A DNA stretch of 64,000 nucleotides from Desulfuribacillus alkaliarsenatis (GCF_001730225.1 NZ_MIJE01000032.1:62001-126000), one strand, 5' to 3'. Counted from the stretch's first letter, positions 21,558 through 31,008 are shown. A program made the numbers and translations. The notes: generated from the letters alone by a model not told the origin.

Positions 21558-23240
21558 CTAGTATTTGCGTAGCATATAACGCAATGGAATTATTGATACT
21601 ATTATAATTAACAATGCCGCTGGTGCTGCTAAATGATAGATTGCCTCAGATGCCTCAAAGTAAATTCGCACAGCTAGTGTGTCAAATCCCGGCGGACGTA
21701 ACATCAATGTTGCTGGAAGCTCCTTTATTGAACTTACAAACACCAATGCACCACCCGCTAATACCCCTGGCAACATATTCGGCAGTATTACCTTAAACAT
21801 TACCTTCCAAGGTGGATAACCAAGACTTCGTGCTGCTTCATCAATTCTTGGTGATATCAGACTTAATGAAGCTTCACCAGACTGCATTGCTTGCGGTAAA
21901 AATCTAACTACAAAGGCAAGCGCCACTACATAAAATGTTCCATAAAGCATCGGTATATGATTATTAAAAATAAATATAAATCCTAAGGCAACGATTACTC
22001 CTGGAAGGGCATAGCCAGCATAGCATAATCTATCTATTATACTTGTGATTAAAGATGGATAGCGCGTTTTTAAATAGATAATTGGCATAGCTAATATCAT
22101 ACATAATAATGCTGCTAAACCAGATACCTGTAAACTATTGAGAACAAAACCGAAGAAACGACTATCAAGAGCGCCCATACGCAACCCTATATTTGACCAA
22201 TATACCAGAACACTAATTGGTAACAATACGGAAGCAAAAAATACCAAACTAGTATAAATAAGTGCAACTGGCTTCCACTTGCCAAGCTTTAAGGTTGCTG
22301 GTTTTCGATAGGTATTTGACGTTTGGTAGTATTTATTCTTCCTACGAGTACGAGATTCAATCCATAGAATAATAACTGTTAACGCTATTAAAACTAAGCT
22401 CAATACAGATGCTGATGCAGTATCAAAGCTAGCTCTTTGGAAATAAATAGCTGCCGTAAACGTCACATAACGCAGCATAGCAATAGCACCAAAATCAGAT
22501 AGCACGTAGAGCGACACTAGTATTGCACCAGCACCGATAGCAGGACGAAGGAACGGTAGATTTACCTTCCAAAATATCTGCCATGCGCTCATCCCTAAGG
22601 AGCGGGCGGCTTCTTCAAAATTCTGATTCATCTTTCTTAGTGCAGCACTTGCTATTAAATATACATAGGGGTACGTAAACATCGTTAAAACAAAAAAAAC
22701 TCCCCAGAATGAAAAAATGTTTATCGGATAAGGCCCAAAGGTTTCAACTAACCATGGTGTATCGCGCCAAAAATCACGTGCCCAGCCACTTCTACCAAAG
22801 ACAATAATATATGTTACTGCTCCAACATATGGTGGTATAACAAGTGGTAAAGCTAATAACCATTGCCAGAGCTTTTTCCCAGGGATATCTGTGCGCGTGA
22901 CAATCCATGCAAGTGAAACGCCAATAATTACTGCACAAATCGTTACTGCAACTGTAAGTGAAATTGTATTCCATAAAAGCATCGGAATTCTTTCATCCAG
23001 TAAACGCATCCATCTATCAACGCCTGCAAATAAAGAACGCCACACAACATAAATGATTGGTATTGACATGATTACTGCTATAATTGCACCGAAAGAAAGG
23101 AGCACTCCACCTGGAGGATTCCCCCTCCATATTTTCAACCATTTCCTTCTAAAGAAATAGAGAATGGTTGGGGAACTTTTTTCCCCAACCTCGGCACTTG
23201 TACTATTCGATTGTGTTTGATTTTCATTATCGTTATTCAT
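21558..23240 (-). CDS. fbpB: Ferric iron ABC transporter, fused permease
   Basis: A 560-residue permease with two ABC transporter inner-membrane domains in one chain, typical of FbpB. Each half carries the EAA loop (EEAARSLGMSAWQIFWKVNLPFLRP and DEAARSLGYPPWKVMFKVILPN). About twelve membrane segments are seen, with a polar N-terminus and a basic linker (ESRTRRKNKYYQ) between halves. ATG at 23240 has GGGAG eight bases upstream. It is placed between the binding protein and ATPase genes. Confidence 0.9.
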   Translation of the reverse strand: MNNDNENQTQSNSTSAEVGEKSSPTILYFFRRKWLKIWRGNPPGGVLLSFGAIIAVIMSIPIIYVVWRSLFAGVDRWMRLLDERIPMLLWNTISLTVAVTICAVIIGVSLAWIVTRTDIPGKKLWQWLLALPLVIPPYVGAVTYIIVFGRSGWARDFWRDTPWLVETFGPYPINIFSFWGVFFVLTMFTYPYVYLIASAALRKMNQNFEEAARSLGMSAWQIFWKVNLPFLRPAIGAGAILVSLYVLSDFGAIAMLRYVTFTAAIYFQRASFDTASASVLSLVLIALTVIILWIESRTRRKNKYYQTSNTYRKPATLKLGKWKPVALIYTSLVFFASVLLPISVLVYWSNIGLRMGALDSRFFGFVLNSLQVSGLAALLCMILAMPIIYLKTRYPSLITSIIDRLCYAGYALPGVIVALGFIFIFNNHIPMLYGTFYVVALAFVVRFLPQAMQSGEASLSLISPRIDEAARSLGYPPWKVMFKVILPNMLPGVLAGGALVFVSSIKELPATLMLRPPGFDTLAVRIYFEASEAIYHLAAPAALLIIIVSIIPLRYMLRKY

Positions 23241-23328
23241 TATGCCATCTCCCAAAGCTGTATGAGAATATATTTTAAATCATTTTTATCTTAATAATAA
23301 TTCTCTTTTTCACTACTTTAGATTATAA

Positions 23329-24447
23329 CTATCTTAGGTCTAAGTGTAAACCTGAATCTTCAATTAATTTTCTTGTATCTTCAAAGAAGTTACCTAATTC
23401 CTTAATTGGCATATCTTGAATTTTTAACTCACTAGAGTCAACGATATACGGTTGTACTTCTGGTGGATATACAGCACCGTAGTGAGAGTTGATTAAAAGC
23501 TCTAATGATTCACCAACAAATTGCACTTGGTTCTCTGGAAGTAATAACCACTCTAAGAATGCATTAGCAGCGTTCGGGTTCGGTCCACCTTTAACTAGTC
23601 CCACACCTGCAGCGTTTGCAACTACACCCATTTGCCCTTCTGCTTGATCAAGGTAAATGAATCCAACATTGTTGTTAGTAGGCTCTACTAATTGTTGATG
23701 GAAGTAATAGTTGTTAACTAAACCAAATGTGTGCTCACCAGCACCTACAGCTCTACGGATATCACCGTGACCTTGGTAAATTCCTTCTGCGTTTGCACTA
23801 ATAGCCTGAATCCATTCAGCAGTTTTTTCATCGCCCCACTGGTAACGAAGAGCTGATACGTTCCCAATCATACCACCATTACCACCACGAGTAATAGCAT
23901 AACCACCCTCTAAATCTGCCCACTTAGGGTCAAATAAATCTTCAATGCTCTTAGGCATTTCTTCAGCTGTAATCATGTCTTTGTTATAGATAAAACCACG
24001 AGATCTAAGAGAAACAGCAAAGTATGCGTTATCATCGGCACGGAATTCTGCAGGGATTGATTCAATTCCTGCTGGATTTGAACCTTGTAATACATCTTGC
24101 ATGTGTAAGTAACCTAAAGCTCCTAAGTCGTTAGAAATAAAGATGTCAGCACGAACATTGTTACGCTCTTCCATAAGTTGAAGCTCACTAGCACCATGAA
24201 GTGCTACCACTTCAACACCAGTGTCTGCAGTAAATTTATCTAATAAATCTTGCACAAATCTTTCATTACGACTTGAATATACCACTATTTGATCTTCTAA
24301 TTGTACTTGCTCAACAGCTTCCCCATTGCTAGGCGCTGGATCTGGAGTTGGTGCTGGCGTTTGTGTGTTATTATTGCCGCCACAACCCACTAACAGAAGT
24401 GATAAAGCTAGCATTGAAATAAATAATACTTTAACTGCTTTTTTCAA
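23329..24447 (-). CDS. fbpA: Ferric iron-binding lipoprotein (FbpA-like)
   Basis: A 372-residue extracellular solute-binding protein. It has a lipoprotein signal with lipobox LLVGC (Cys22), a Pro/Asn linker, then a transferrin-like iron-binding fold starting IVVYSSRNERFVQDLL. Tyrosines around GLVNNYYFHQQL fit the iron ligands of FbpA proteins. The start is TTG at 24447, with GGGGAG seven bases upstream. Three Fur boxes upstream support an iron substrate. A closely related role in other metals cannot be excluded. Confidence 0.9.
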   Translation of the reverse strand: MKKAVKVLFISMLALSLLLVGCGGNNNTQTPAPTPDPAPSNGEAVEQVQLEDQIVVYSSRNERFVQDLLDKFTADTGVEVVALHGASELQLMEERNNVRADIFISNDLGALGYLHMQDVLQGSNPAGIESIPAEFRADDNAYFAVSLRSRGFIYNKDMITAEEMPKSIEDLFDPKWADLEGGYAITRGGNGGMIGNVSALRYQWGDEKTAEWIQAISANAEGIYQGHGDIRRAVGAGEHTFGLVNNYYFHQQLVEPTNNNVGFIYLDQAEGQMGVVANAAGVGLVKGGPNPNAANAFLEWLLLPENQVQFVGESLELLINSHYGAVYPPEVQPYIVDSSELKIQDMPIKELGNFFEDTRKLIEDSGLHLDLR

Positions 24448-24490
24448 TTTTTTTCTCCCCTTAAGATGTATTTTGCCACATTGTTTCTTT

Positions 24491-24505
24491 TGATAATAAT
24501 TATCA
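24491..24505 (-). promoter_or_regulatory. Fur box 1 (downstream of transcription start)
   Basis: TGATAATAATTATCA is an exact 7-1-7 Fur box. It lies about 20 bases downstream of the -10 of the fbpA promoter, in the leader, where bound Fur would block elongation or promoter clearance. Confidence 0.9.
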
Positions 24506-24525
24506 TTATTATGTAGCTATTGCCT

Positions 24526-24554
24526 AGTATAATGCTAAAAAAACTATAAGTCAA
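24526..24554 (-). promoter_or_regulatory. Sigma-A promoter of fbpABC
   Basis: TTGACT (24549-24554), 17 bases, TATACT (24526-24531) on the minus strand. Fur boxes flank it on both sides. Confidence 0.8.
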
Positions 24555-24562
24555 TAGGTTTT

Positions 24563-24577
24563 TGATAATAATTATCA
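24563..24577 (-). promoter_or_regulatory. Fur box 2 (just upstream of -35)
   Basis: TGATAATAATTATCA, identical to box 1, eight bases upstream of the -35 hexamer. Confidence 0.9.
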
Positions 24578-24583
24578 TAGTTT

Positions 24584-24598
24584 TGAAAATAATTATCA
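24584..24598 (-). promoter_or_regulatory. Fur box 3 (distal, one mismatch)
   Basis: TGAAAATAATTATCA differs from boxes 1 and 2 at one base. It starts 21 bases from box 2, two helical turns, so Fur dimers would sit on the same DNA face. Confidence 0.8.
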
Positions 24599-24623
24599 TC
24601 AATACATCTTAGGACTCCCTACC

Positions 24624-25805
24624 CTACTTAAAGAATGCTTCTATAGCTTCATTAGCAAGCAATAAACCCTTATTTGTTAATCTATATTTACTGTTCGACT
24701 TCTCTAAAAGTTGCTTATGAATCAATATCTTTAACTGCTTGCAATACAACTCATCAAAATCTGTATAGAAACGTTTATTAAAATCATCAACTGAAATGCC
24801 TTCTACTTTTCTCAAACCAAGCATAATATGATCTTCTATTTGGTTTTGCAGGCTATTTATTTGTACATCTTGTTTAGCCATTAAATAGTTGTGCCAGCTT
24901 ATTTTTTTCTTAGTATTAGCTCGTTTACTCTTATATAAGTCTATATACTTAGCTATTGGTAATGGGTTATGATATCTAATATTAGCAATATTACTCCAGG
25001 CTGAGCTGCCTAAGCCTAAATAGTTATGATTGTTCCAGTAGACTAAATTATGCTCGCTTTGATAGTTGTCTTTACTAAAATTACTAATTTCATAATGTAA
25101 ATATCCATTATTAGATAAGGTATCTCTACCTAATTGGTACATAGAAATTACCTCATCTTCATCAGGCAAAAGCAAAGTGCCTCTGTCGTACTGTTGATAA
25201 AAACTTGTATGTTCTTCTATTTTAAGATTGTACATCGATATATGGGTAGGCTTTAAAGATATAGCTGCTTTTAAAGTATTCATCCAGCTTTCAATAGTTT
25301 GATGTGGTAAACCATACATCAAATCTAGGTTTATGTTGTTAAAGCCGTTTGCTTTCAGCAAAGCTATTGTTTCATATACTGTATTGACGTTATGAATTCT
25401 GCCAAGTGCTTGTAGCTCTTGCTCTTGAAATGATTGCACCCCTAAGCTTATACGATTTATTTTATTGCTTTTTAAAACTGCTAGCTTGTCTACAGTTATT
25501 GTTCCTGGGTTTGCTTCTATGGTGAATTCAATAGCATGCTCTAGGTTTATATATTTATATAGAATCTTAAATAGTCGTTGAAGCTGGTTAGCATTTAATA
25601 CAGTAGGTGTGCCACCACCGATAAAGATAGTTCTAGCCGATATCTCAGGTGCAACCTTTGTTAATTCTATTAACTCATTTTCTAAAGCTTCGATATACAC
25701 ATCTATTGTAGCCTCTGAATTAGCGTAAGAAGCAAAATCGCAATAGTAGCACTTCTGCACACAGTATGGTATATGAATATATAAAGCGATATCAGATAAT
25801 TTCAT
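24624..25805 (-). CDS. hemW: Radical SAM heme chaperone HemW
   Basis: A 393-residue HemW (formerly called oxygen-independent coproporphyrinogen oxidase-like). The cluster motif C15-x3-C19-x2-C22 (YCVQKCYYCDF) has Phe after the last Cys region, and lacks the longer N-terminus of true HemN. GGGTPTVL and the C-terminal HemN_C domain are present. The family inserts heme into respiratory proteins. It follows lepA after a terminator. Confidence 0.92.
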   Translation of the reverse strand: MKLSDIALYIHIPYCVQKCYYCDFASYANSEATIDVYIEALENELIELTKVAPEISARTIFIGGGTPTVLNANQLQRLFKILYKYINLEHAIEFTIEANPGTITVDKLAVLKSNKINRISLGVQSFQEQELQALGRIHNVNTVYETIALLKANGFNNINLDLMYGLPHQTIESWMNTLKAAISLKPTHISMYNLKIEEHTSFYQQYDRGTLLLPDEDEVISMYQLGRDTLSNNGYLHYEISNFSKDNYQSEHNLVYWNNHNYLGLGSSAWSNIANIRYHNPLPIAKYIDLYKSKRANTKKKISWHNYLMAKQDVQINSLQNQIEDHIMLGLRKVEGISVDDFNKRFYTDFDELYCKQLKILIHKQLLEKSNSKYRLTNKGLLLANEAIEAFFK

Positions 25806-25839
25806 AAAAACTCCTCTTTCTTAACAGAAAAATGAATAG

Positions 25840-25866
25840 AAAAAACTCCAGGGAAAACCTGAAGTT
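25840..25866 (-). terminator. Intrinsic terminator after lepA
   Basis: AACTTCAGG pairs with CCTGGAGTT (one G-T pair) around a five-base loop, followed by a T-run on the minus strand. It starts seven bases after the lepA stop. Confidence 0.8.
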
Positions 25867-25872
25867 AGTTCA

Positions 25873-27705
25873 TTATTTTTTATTTGAATCGTCCATTTGC
25901 AATACTGCCATAAACGCTTCCTGTGGGACTTCAACGCTTCCTACTTGCTTCATGCGTTTCTTACCCTCTTTTTGCTTCTCGATCAGCTTTCTTTTACGAC
26001 TGATATCTCCACCATAACATTTAGCCAGTACATTTTTACGCATAGCTCTAATTGTTTCACGTGCGATAATTTTTTGACCAATGGCTGCCTGTATAGGGAC
26101 CTCGAACATTTGTCTTGGTATGATACCTCTAAGCTTTTCAACAAGCGCTCGACCACGGTAATATGCTTTATCACGGTGGACAATTAGTGAGAATGCGTCA
26201 ACTTCTTCACCATTCAGTAAGATATCCATTTTCACAAGCTTCGACGGCTTATAGCCAATAAGTTCATAGTCAAAGGACGCATAGCCTTTCGTATGTGATT
26301 TCAGTTGATCAAAGAAATCGTAAACTATTTCCGATAATGGAATTTCGTACGTGATATTAACACGGGTTACATCTAAATATTTCATATCTTTATATTCGCC
26401 ACGTTTGTTTTGACAAATCTCCATAACGGAACCGACATATTCGTTTGGTACCATAATACTAGCCTTAACATATGGCTCTTCAATCCGGTCTAGTTTATCT
26501 TGTGGTGGCATTTTTGTTGGATTATCGATTCTCACTAGGGTTTGTTCTGAGTCATTGAGATAGGTGTGGTAGACAACACTTGGAGCCGTTGTAATTAATG
26601 TTATGTCAAATTCACGCTCTATACGTTCTTGAATAATCTCCATGTGTAATAAACCTAGAAACCCGCAACGAAAACCAAAACCTAATGCACTTGATGTCTC
26701 TGGCTCGTATTTTAACGAAGCATCATTCAGTTCTAACTTCTCTAGGGCTTCCCTTAAGTCCTCATATTCAGTATTATCTACTGGATACATACCACAGAAA
26801 ACCATCGGGTTAACTTTTCTGTATCCTGGTAACGCTGAAGATGCCGGACGCTTAGCTTCAGTGATAGTGTCACCAACACGGGTATCTTTAACATTTCTTA
26901 TACTTGCTATTACAAACCCTACTTCACCGACATTAAGCTCATCCACCTTTATTGGATTAGGTGAAAATGTACCCAATTCAAGCACTTCAAATTCCTTCTC
27001 TGTTGCCATCATACGAATCCTCATACCCGGCTTTATACATCCATTAACAACCCTTGTATAAACAATAACTCCTCTATAAGGATCAAAATGAGAGTCAAAT
27101 ATTAATGCTTGTAATGGCTCTGAGACACTGCCACTTGGAGCTGGTACCTTTTTTACTACTTGTTCTAAAATATCTTCGATTCCTATTCCCTCTTTAGCAG
27201 ACGCTAAAACAGCTTCACTGGTGTCTAGACCAATAACGTCCTCAACTTCTTGCTTTACTCTTTCTGGCTCGGCGCTAGGTAAGTCAATTTTATTCACCAC
27301 TGGAAGAATCTCTAAATCATTTTCAAGCGCTAGGTAAACGTTAGCTAGCGTTTGTGCTTCAATACCTTGCGCTGCATCAATAATAAGCAATGCTCCTTCG
27401 CATGCAGCTAGGCTTCTCGAAACCTCGTAGGTAAAATCCACGTGTCCAGGAGTATCAATAAGATGCAACGTATATTCTTGTCCATCTTTTGCTTTGTAAT
27501 TTAGTCGTACTGCTTGTAATTTAATGGTTATTCCACGTTCTCGCTCTAAATCCATTTTATCTAAAACCTGATCCTGCATCTCACGTGATGTTAAAGCTCC
27601 CGTAAACTCAAGAATCCGATCTGCTAACGTAGACTTTCCATGATCTATATGAGCAATAATTGAGAAATTTCTAATACGGCTCTGTTTATCCATATGATCA
27701 CTCAT
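25873..27705 (-). CDS. lepA: Elongation factor 4 (LepA)
   Basis: A 610-residue translational GTPase that back-translocates or remodels ribosomes. G motifs: [18 protein letters not shown] and NKIDLPSA. LepA-specific C-terminal sequence is [32 protein letters not shown]. The ATG start has GGAGGG about ten bases upstream. It sits downstream of the yqxA-position gene, as in Bacillus. Confidence 0.97.
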   Translation of the reverse strand: MSDHMDKQSRIRNFSIIAHIDHGKSTLADRILEFTGALTSREMQDQVLDKMDLERERGITIKLQAVRLNYKAKDGQEYTLHLIDTPGHVDFTYEVSRSLAACEGALLIIDAAQGIEAQTLANVYLALENDLEILPVVNKIDLPSAEPERVKQEVEDVIGLDTSEAVLASAKEGIGIEDILEQVVKKVPAPSGSVSEPLQALIFDSHFDPYRGVIVYTRVVNGCIKPGMRIRMMATEKEFEVLELGTFSPNPIKVDELNVGEVGFVIASIRNVKDTRVGDTITEAKRPASSALPGYRKVNPMVFCGMYPVDNTEYEDLREALEKLELNDASLKYEPETSSALGFGFRCGFLGLLHMEIIQERIEREFDITLITTAPSVVYHTYLNDSEQTLVRIDNPTKMPPQDKLDRIEEPYVKASIMVPNEYVGSVMEICQNKRGEYKDMKYLDVTRVNITYEIPLSEIVYDFFDQLKSHTKGYASFDYELIGYKPSKLVKMDILLNGEEVDAFSLIVHRDKAYYRGRALVEKLRGIIPRQMFEVPIQAAIGQKIIARETIRAMRKNVLAKCYGGDISRKRKLIEKQKEGKKRMKQVGSVEVPQEAFMAVLQMDDSNKK

Positions 27706-27743
27706 TTACTAATACCCTCCTAATCGAAAATGCGCTAAAGCTC

Positions 27744-27772
27744 ATTATAACAATTCATTAGGAGGACTGCAA
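27744..27772 (-). promoter_or_regulatory. Sigma-A promoter of lepA
   Basis: TTGCAG (27767-27772), 17 bases, TATAAT (27744-27749) on the minus strand, about 40 bases before the lepA start. A 9-bp inverted repeat, CCTCCTAAT/ATTAGGAGG (27716-27724 and 27757-27765), overlaps the spacer and the lepA ribosome-binding site. Confidence 0.75.
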
Positions 27773-27812
27773 TGTTTTTAAAACACTACAATATCTTAAG
27801 TATACTATTTCA

Positions 27813-28241
27813 TTATGCTTGTAAGGCTTTAGATAACAAATCAGCAATAAACTCTAATCCGAAAGCTAGTTTATCTATTGTCCATATAATTCCAGACTGC
27901 GCTTTTTTCTCTATTTTACTGTCTAAAACAATTGCAAGGTTGTTAATGCCTGCTGGATTATTGCTATCAACTGCATTCGTTGTTAACTGCTCTTGATTAC
28001 TAATAGCTTCTACGTCCGCAAATTGTTTTTGCTGATTTATATTGCTGTCTATAGTAGTCTCTAAGTACTCAGTTTGTGAGATATACACGACGCTTGGGTT
28101 TTCATATATTCCCATCAAATCATACATGCTTTTTTCTACAACATAAAAACCAAGGGATATAAATGATGCCATTAAAAACAAAAGCAAGGAAATTATTAAT
28201 ACCTGTTCAAAATAACTTTTTAAATTTTTAATAGATTGCAT
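27813..28241 (-). CDS. Membrane protein at the yqxA position, unknown function
   Basis: A 142-residue protein with one strong N-terminal membrane segment (VLIISLLLFLMASFISLGFYVV) and a C-terminal amphipathic stretch (WTIDKLAFGLEFIADLLSKALQA). It occupies the place of yqxA (DUF3679) in the spoIIP-yqxA-lepA block, and the short anchored layout fits, but sequence similarity is not obvious by eye. The ATG start has GAGGGG about seven bases upstream. It is probably co-expressed with spoIIP in sporulation (inference). Confidence 0.7.
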   Translation of the reverse strand: MQSIKNLKSYFEQVLIISLLLFLMASFISLGFYVVEKSMYDLMGIYENPSVVYISQTEYLETTIDSNINQQKQFADVEAISNQEQLTTNAVDSNNPAGINNLAIVLDSKIEKKAQSGIIWTIDKLAFGLEFIADLLSKALQA

Positions 28242-28361
28242 GTAAATCCCCTCATTTTTAATCCTTCTATATAGATATAGTTAGAATATATACAGTTAGA
28301 TTTTTTACTACTCTAGTATTATTATTAGCAAATCTAGTTTTTTTATACATTACTATATTAG

Positions 28362-29573
28362 CTATTGTATTTCTTCTAAATATAACTCAGCAATAATGTC
28401 TGCTAACACCTTGGCTGTTCGCTTTGCTTCTTCTAATGTATTGTCTACGCCACCAATTTCAATCAAAACATTATTCGGAGATAAATCTTGATTATACTGG
28501 CCTGCTTTCTTTGCCCAAATACCCCTAGATATACTGGGCACTCTATCTTCTATCATTCCTTCTATTTTTGCTGCAAACTGGTAATTAAATTGCCATGTAG
28601 GATTTAGTTGCCCGATTATAAACCAGACTGCTGCATAAGTCTCCCCGTTATGCTCGACTGTAGTTCGTGACCGGGGCGCTGAGTCTCTATGAATATCAAA
28701 GATAAATGGTATATTTTCGTTCTCTGCAAGTATAGATTCAACCTCGTCCTTTGAATAAACATATGATTTTGAGTAGGCTCCATGGGGTAGTTCAACCCAA
28801 TAATCTCTAGAAGAATGAATAGTTGGTATCCCAAGCTTATTAAGTTCCTCAGCTAAATGCTTGCCTACCAGTGTAATATTATTAGATGCATGAAAAGCCT
28901 CGTTCGCCCTGTTCACTCCATCTAGCTCTGGAAGATATGCTTCGCGATTATGTGTGTGATAAATTAATATTGGTGGTCTATCATCTATATTAATTGGTTT
29001 TTTATCGGAGTCAGGTTCTTTATCTAAAGGCTTTTGATTAAGTTGATTATCTGGTTGCTCCAGCCCGCTTTGGTCTTGATTGCGTCCATCCTGTATGAGG
29101 TCATCATTTGAAAAAAGATAGTCGCGTGGAGCTATTTCTACTGGTGGAGCATAAATATCTAGCTGACTTCTATCTCCAATTAATTCTGCGGCCATTATAC
29201 TAAAACCAGGTATTTCTTGATACAGAATGCTTTGTAGATTTCTCATTTCAATACCCGTAAACAACTTAGCAAAAAATGAATCTAACTCATATCCCGTACC
29301 ATAAAAAGTTGCTACATGATTTGTAGCTGGTAAGGCTTTTATTTCACTTTGAAGAACATTTTTATAGGTAGCGACACTTACTTTATTAACTAACTGCTCA
29401 ACACGGGACTTATCATCTGTACTACTTGTCAAGCTTTCCACACTAGATATAGTTAAACTTAATATTATTACTAGAAACATTGCACTTAATACAAACGTAA
29501 TAAATGTTTTCTTGCGTTGAGAACTTGATAGATTCAGCATTACAGTACGAAATTTACGACGATTAATAGGCAT
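28362..29573 (-). CDS. spoIIP: Stage II sporulation protein P
   Basis: A 403-residue SpoIIP, the amidase/endopeptidase that cuts septal peptidoglycan during engulfment with SpoIID and SpoIIM. An N-terminal membrane anchor (about 20-45) is followed by an acidic Gln/Asp-rich linker (about 175-195) and the catalytic domain. Zinc-site motifs seen are ILIYHTHNREAY, IFDIHRDSAPR and VLIEIGGVDNT. It follows gpr. Its start codon lies inside a 13-bp perfect hairpin arm (29567-29627). Confidence 0.93.
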   Translation of the reverse strand: MPINRRKFRTVMLNLSSSQRKKTFITFVLSAMFLVIILSLTISSVESLTSSTDDKSRVEQLVNKVSVATYKNVLQSEIKALPATNHVATFYGTGYELDSFFAKLFTGIEMRNLQSILYQEIPGFSIMAAELIGDRSQLDIYAPPVEIAPRDYLFSNDDLIQDGRNQDQSGLEQPDNQLNQKPLDKEPDSDKKPINIDDRPPILIYHTHNREAYLPELDGVNRANEAFHASNNITLVGKHLAEELNKLGIPTIHSSRDYWVELPHGAYSKSYVYSKDEVESILAENENIPFIFDIHRDSAPRSRTTVEHNGETYAAVWFIIGQLNPTWQFNYQFAAKIEGMIEDRVPSISRGIWAKKAGQYNQDLSPNNVLIEIGGVDNTLEEAKRTAKVLADIIAELYLEEIQ

Positions 29574-29627
29574 TCGTATCCTCCCATAGGGTTGTCCTAT
29601 TACATACTGTATGAATACGAATGCCTA
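29567..29627 (-). promoter_or_regulatory. Hairpin enclosing spoIIP start codon and SD
   Basis: TAGGCATTCGTAT and ATACGAATGCCTA are a perfect 13-bp inverted repeat separated by 35 bases. On the mRNA the 3' arm contains the spoIIP ATG. The Shine-Dalgarno GGGAGG (29580-29585) lies immediately inside the loop, and an inner ATAGG/CCTAT stem (29586-29600) tightens it. No T-run follows, so a terminator is unlikely. Translation control of spoIIP is inferred. Confidence 0.65.
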
Positions 29628-29660
29628 GATATGACAAAATGACAAAAATTATTTTTAATT

Positions 29661-30809
29661 TTAGTGTGTATACATAGCTGCATCTTCAATCCCAATCTTC
29701 GGATGTAACGCAGCATTTAACCCGCCTGCTATAATATGGGCCATTTCTTCTATATATGTATCAATTTCTTTTGGTGTAACCATAAACTGATGACCTTCTG
29801 CTTTTAATACTTGTTGAATAAGCTGTTTTTTCTGATCTTCTGTTAAAGATTCATATTCAGTGTTAATTGTTTGATTCAAATTTTGATTATTCATGCTAGT
29901 TTGATTAGCTGCTGCTGTATTATGTTGTTGATTATTATTTTCTTGGACCTGCTCCATGGCTTGCTGACGTATCATATTCTTTGTTGCCATGTTTGTTATT
30001 CCAGTCGGCATGGGCATCGCACCCTTTTCTGTTATGTGGGCAGCCACGAATTCCATTGCATCATGAACTATCGTCACTGCATCTACTACCGTAGGAACCC
30101 CCACGGCTATTACTGGTATCCCTAAAGTCTCTTGGTTTAAAACTTTTCGGTTGTTACCGACACCAGCCCCTGGGTTAATGCCCGAATCGGCAATTTGTAT
30201 AGTTGTATTGATTCTTTCAATGCTTCTTGAAGCTAGGGCATCAACAACTACAACAACATCTGGTTTTATTTGTTGGATTACTCCTAAAATTATATCTCCT
30301 GTTTCGATTCCAGTCTGACCCATGACTCCTGGTGAAATCGCGCTGATTGGACGAAATCCTTGCTCTACTTTATCAGGCATGACTTGAAAGAAATGCCTAG
30401 ATATTAGTAAATTATCAGTTACCGCAGGACCAATAGCGTCTGGTGTTGCATTAGCATTTCCTAAACCAACCACTAAGACGCTAGCATTATCATTAAGACC
30501 TTCGATATATTTAGAGAATTCTTTAGCAAAAATTTTTGATACAGCTTTTCTTAGTGGTGTATCTTTCGTACGTAGGCCTGGTGCATAAATAGTTACATAG
30601 TTCCCTGGGGCTTTATTTATAGCCTGTGCCCCCTGTATATCCCTTACAAATACTCGTTCCACTTTTACTTTGTCGATTTCTTCTACTTCCTTGTCCACAC
30701 CTGGGATTTGCTGGTTTTGACTAATATGCTCATGTGCTTCAACAGCTAAGTCAGTTGAGAAAAATGGTACATTAACTGTGTTAATATCGTGGTAACCTTT
30801 ATGTGGCAT
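29661..30809 (-). CDS. gpr: Germination protease GPR
   Basis: A 382-residue GPR, the aspartic-type protease that starts degradation of small acid-soluble spore proteins at germination. It is made as a zymogen; the propeptide region precedes TDLAVEAHE (about residues 19-27). Core motifs VLVVGLGNANATPDAIGP and ISPGVMGQTGIETGDII match the family. A Gln/Asn-rich insertion spans residues 282-314 before the conserved tail. No clear forespore sigma-G promoter was found upstream. Confidence 0.95.
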   Translation of the reverse strand: MPHKGYHDINTVNVPFFSTDLAVEAHEHISQNQQIPGVDKEVEEIDKVKVERVFVRDIQGAQAINKAPGNYVTIYAPGLRTKDTPLRKAVSKIFAKEFSKYIEGLNDNASVLVVGLGNANATPDAIGPAVTDNLLISRHFFQVMPDKVEQGFRPISAISPGVMGQTGIETGDIILGVIQQIKPDVVVVVDALASRSIERINTTIQIADSGINPGAGVGNNRKVLNQETLGIPVIAVGVPTVVDAVTIVHDAMEFVAAHITEKGAMPMPTGITNMATKNMIRQQAMEQVQENNNQQHNTAAANQTSMNNQNLNQTINTEYESLTEDQKKQLIQQVLKAEGHQFMVTPKEIDTYIEEMAHIIAGGLNAALHPKIGIEDAAMYTH

Positions 30810-30922
30810 ACTTATTCCTCACCTTCTAATGAAATTGATTTCTTTCTTTTATTCTGTTATTCTTTTAATCTAAACTAATTTTATGCATTATTCACATACA
30901 CAGAGATACGGATAAAATTTTC

Positions 30923-30951
30923 TTGTCATTTTTATTATTACATGATAAAAT
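30923..30951 (+). promoter_or_regulatory. Sigma-A promoter of rpsT
   Basis: TTGTCA (30923-30928), 17 bases, TAAAAT (30946-30951), 57 bases before the rpsT start. The leader carries GGGAGGTGA as the ribosome-binding site. Confidence 0.75.
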
Positions 30952-31008
30952 ACTTTGTGTTATGTTTGTAAGTGTGACAGTACATACTGTCTAGGGAGGT
31001 GAAGTTAG

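Noticed and set aside
27772-27996. Plus-strand 74-codon frame with an AGGAGG site in front of its ATG
   Set aside because: The apparent ribosome-binding site is the mirror arm of the inverted repeat around the lepA promoter, and the frame lies antisense to the yqxA-position gene with no recognisable family.
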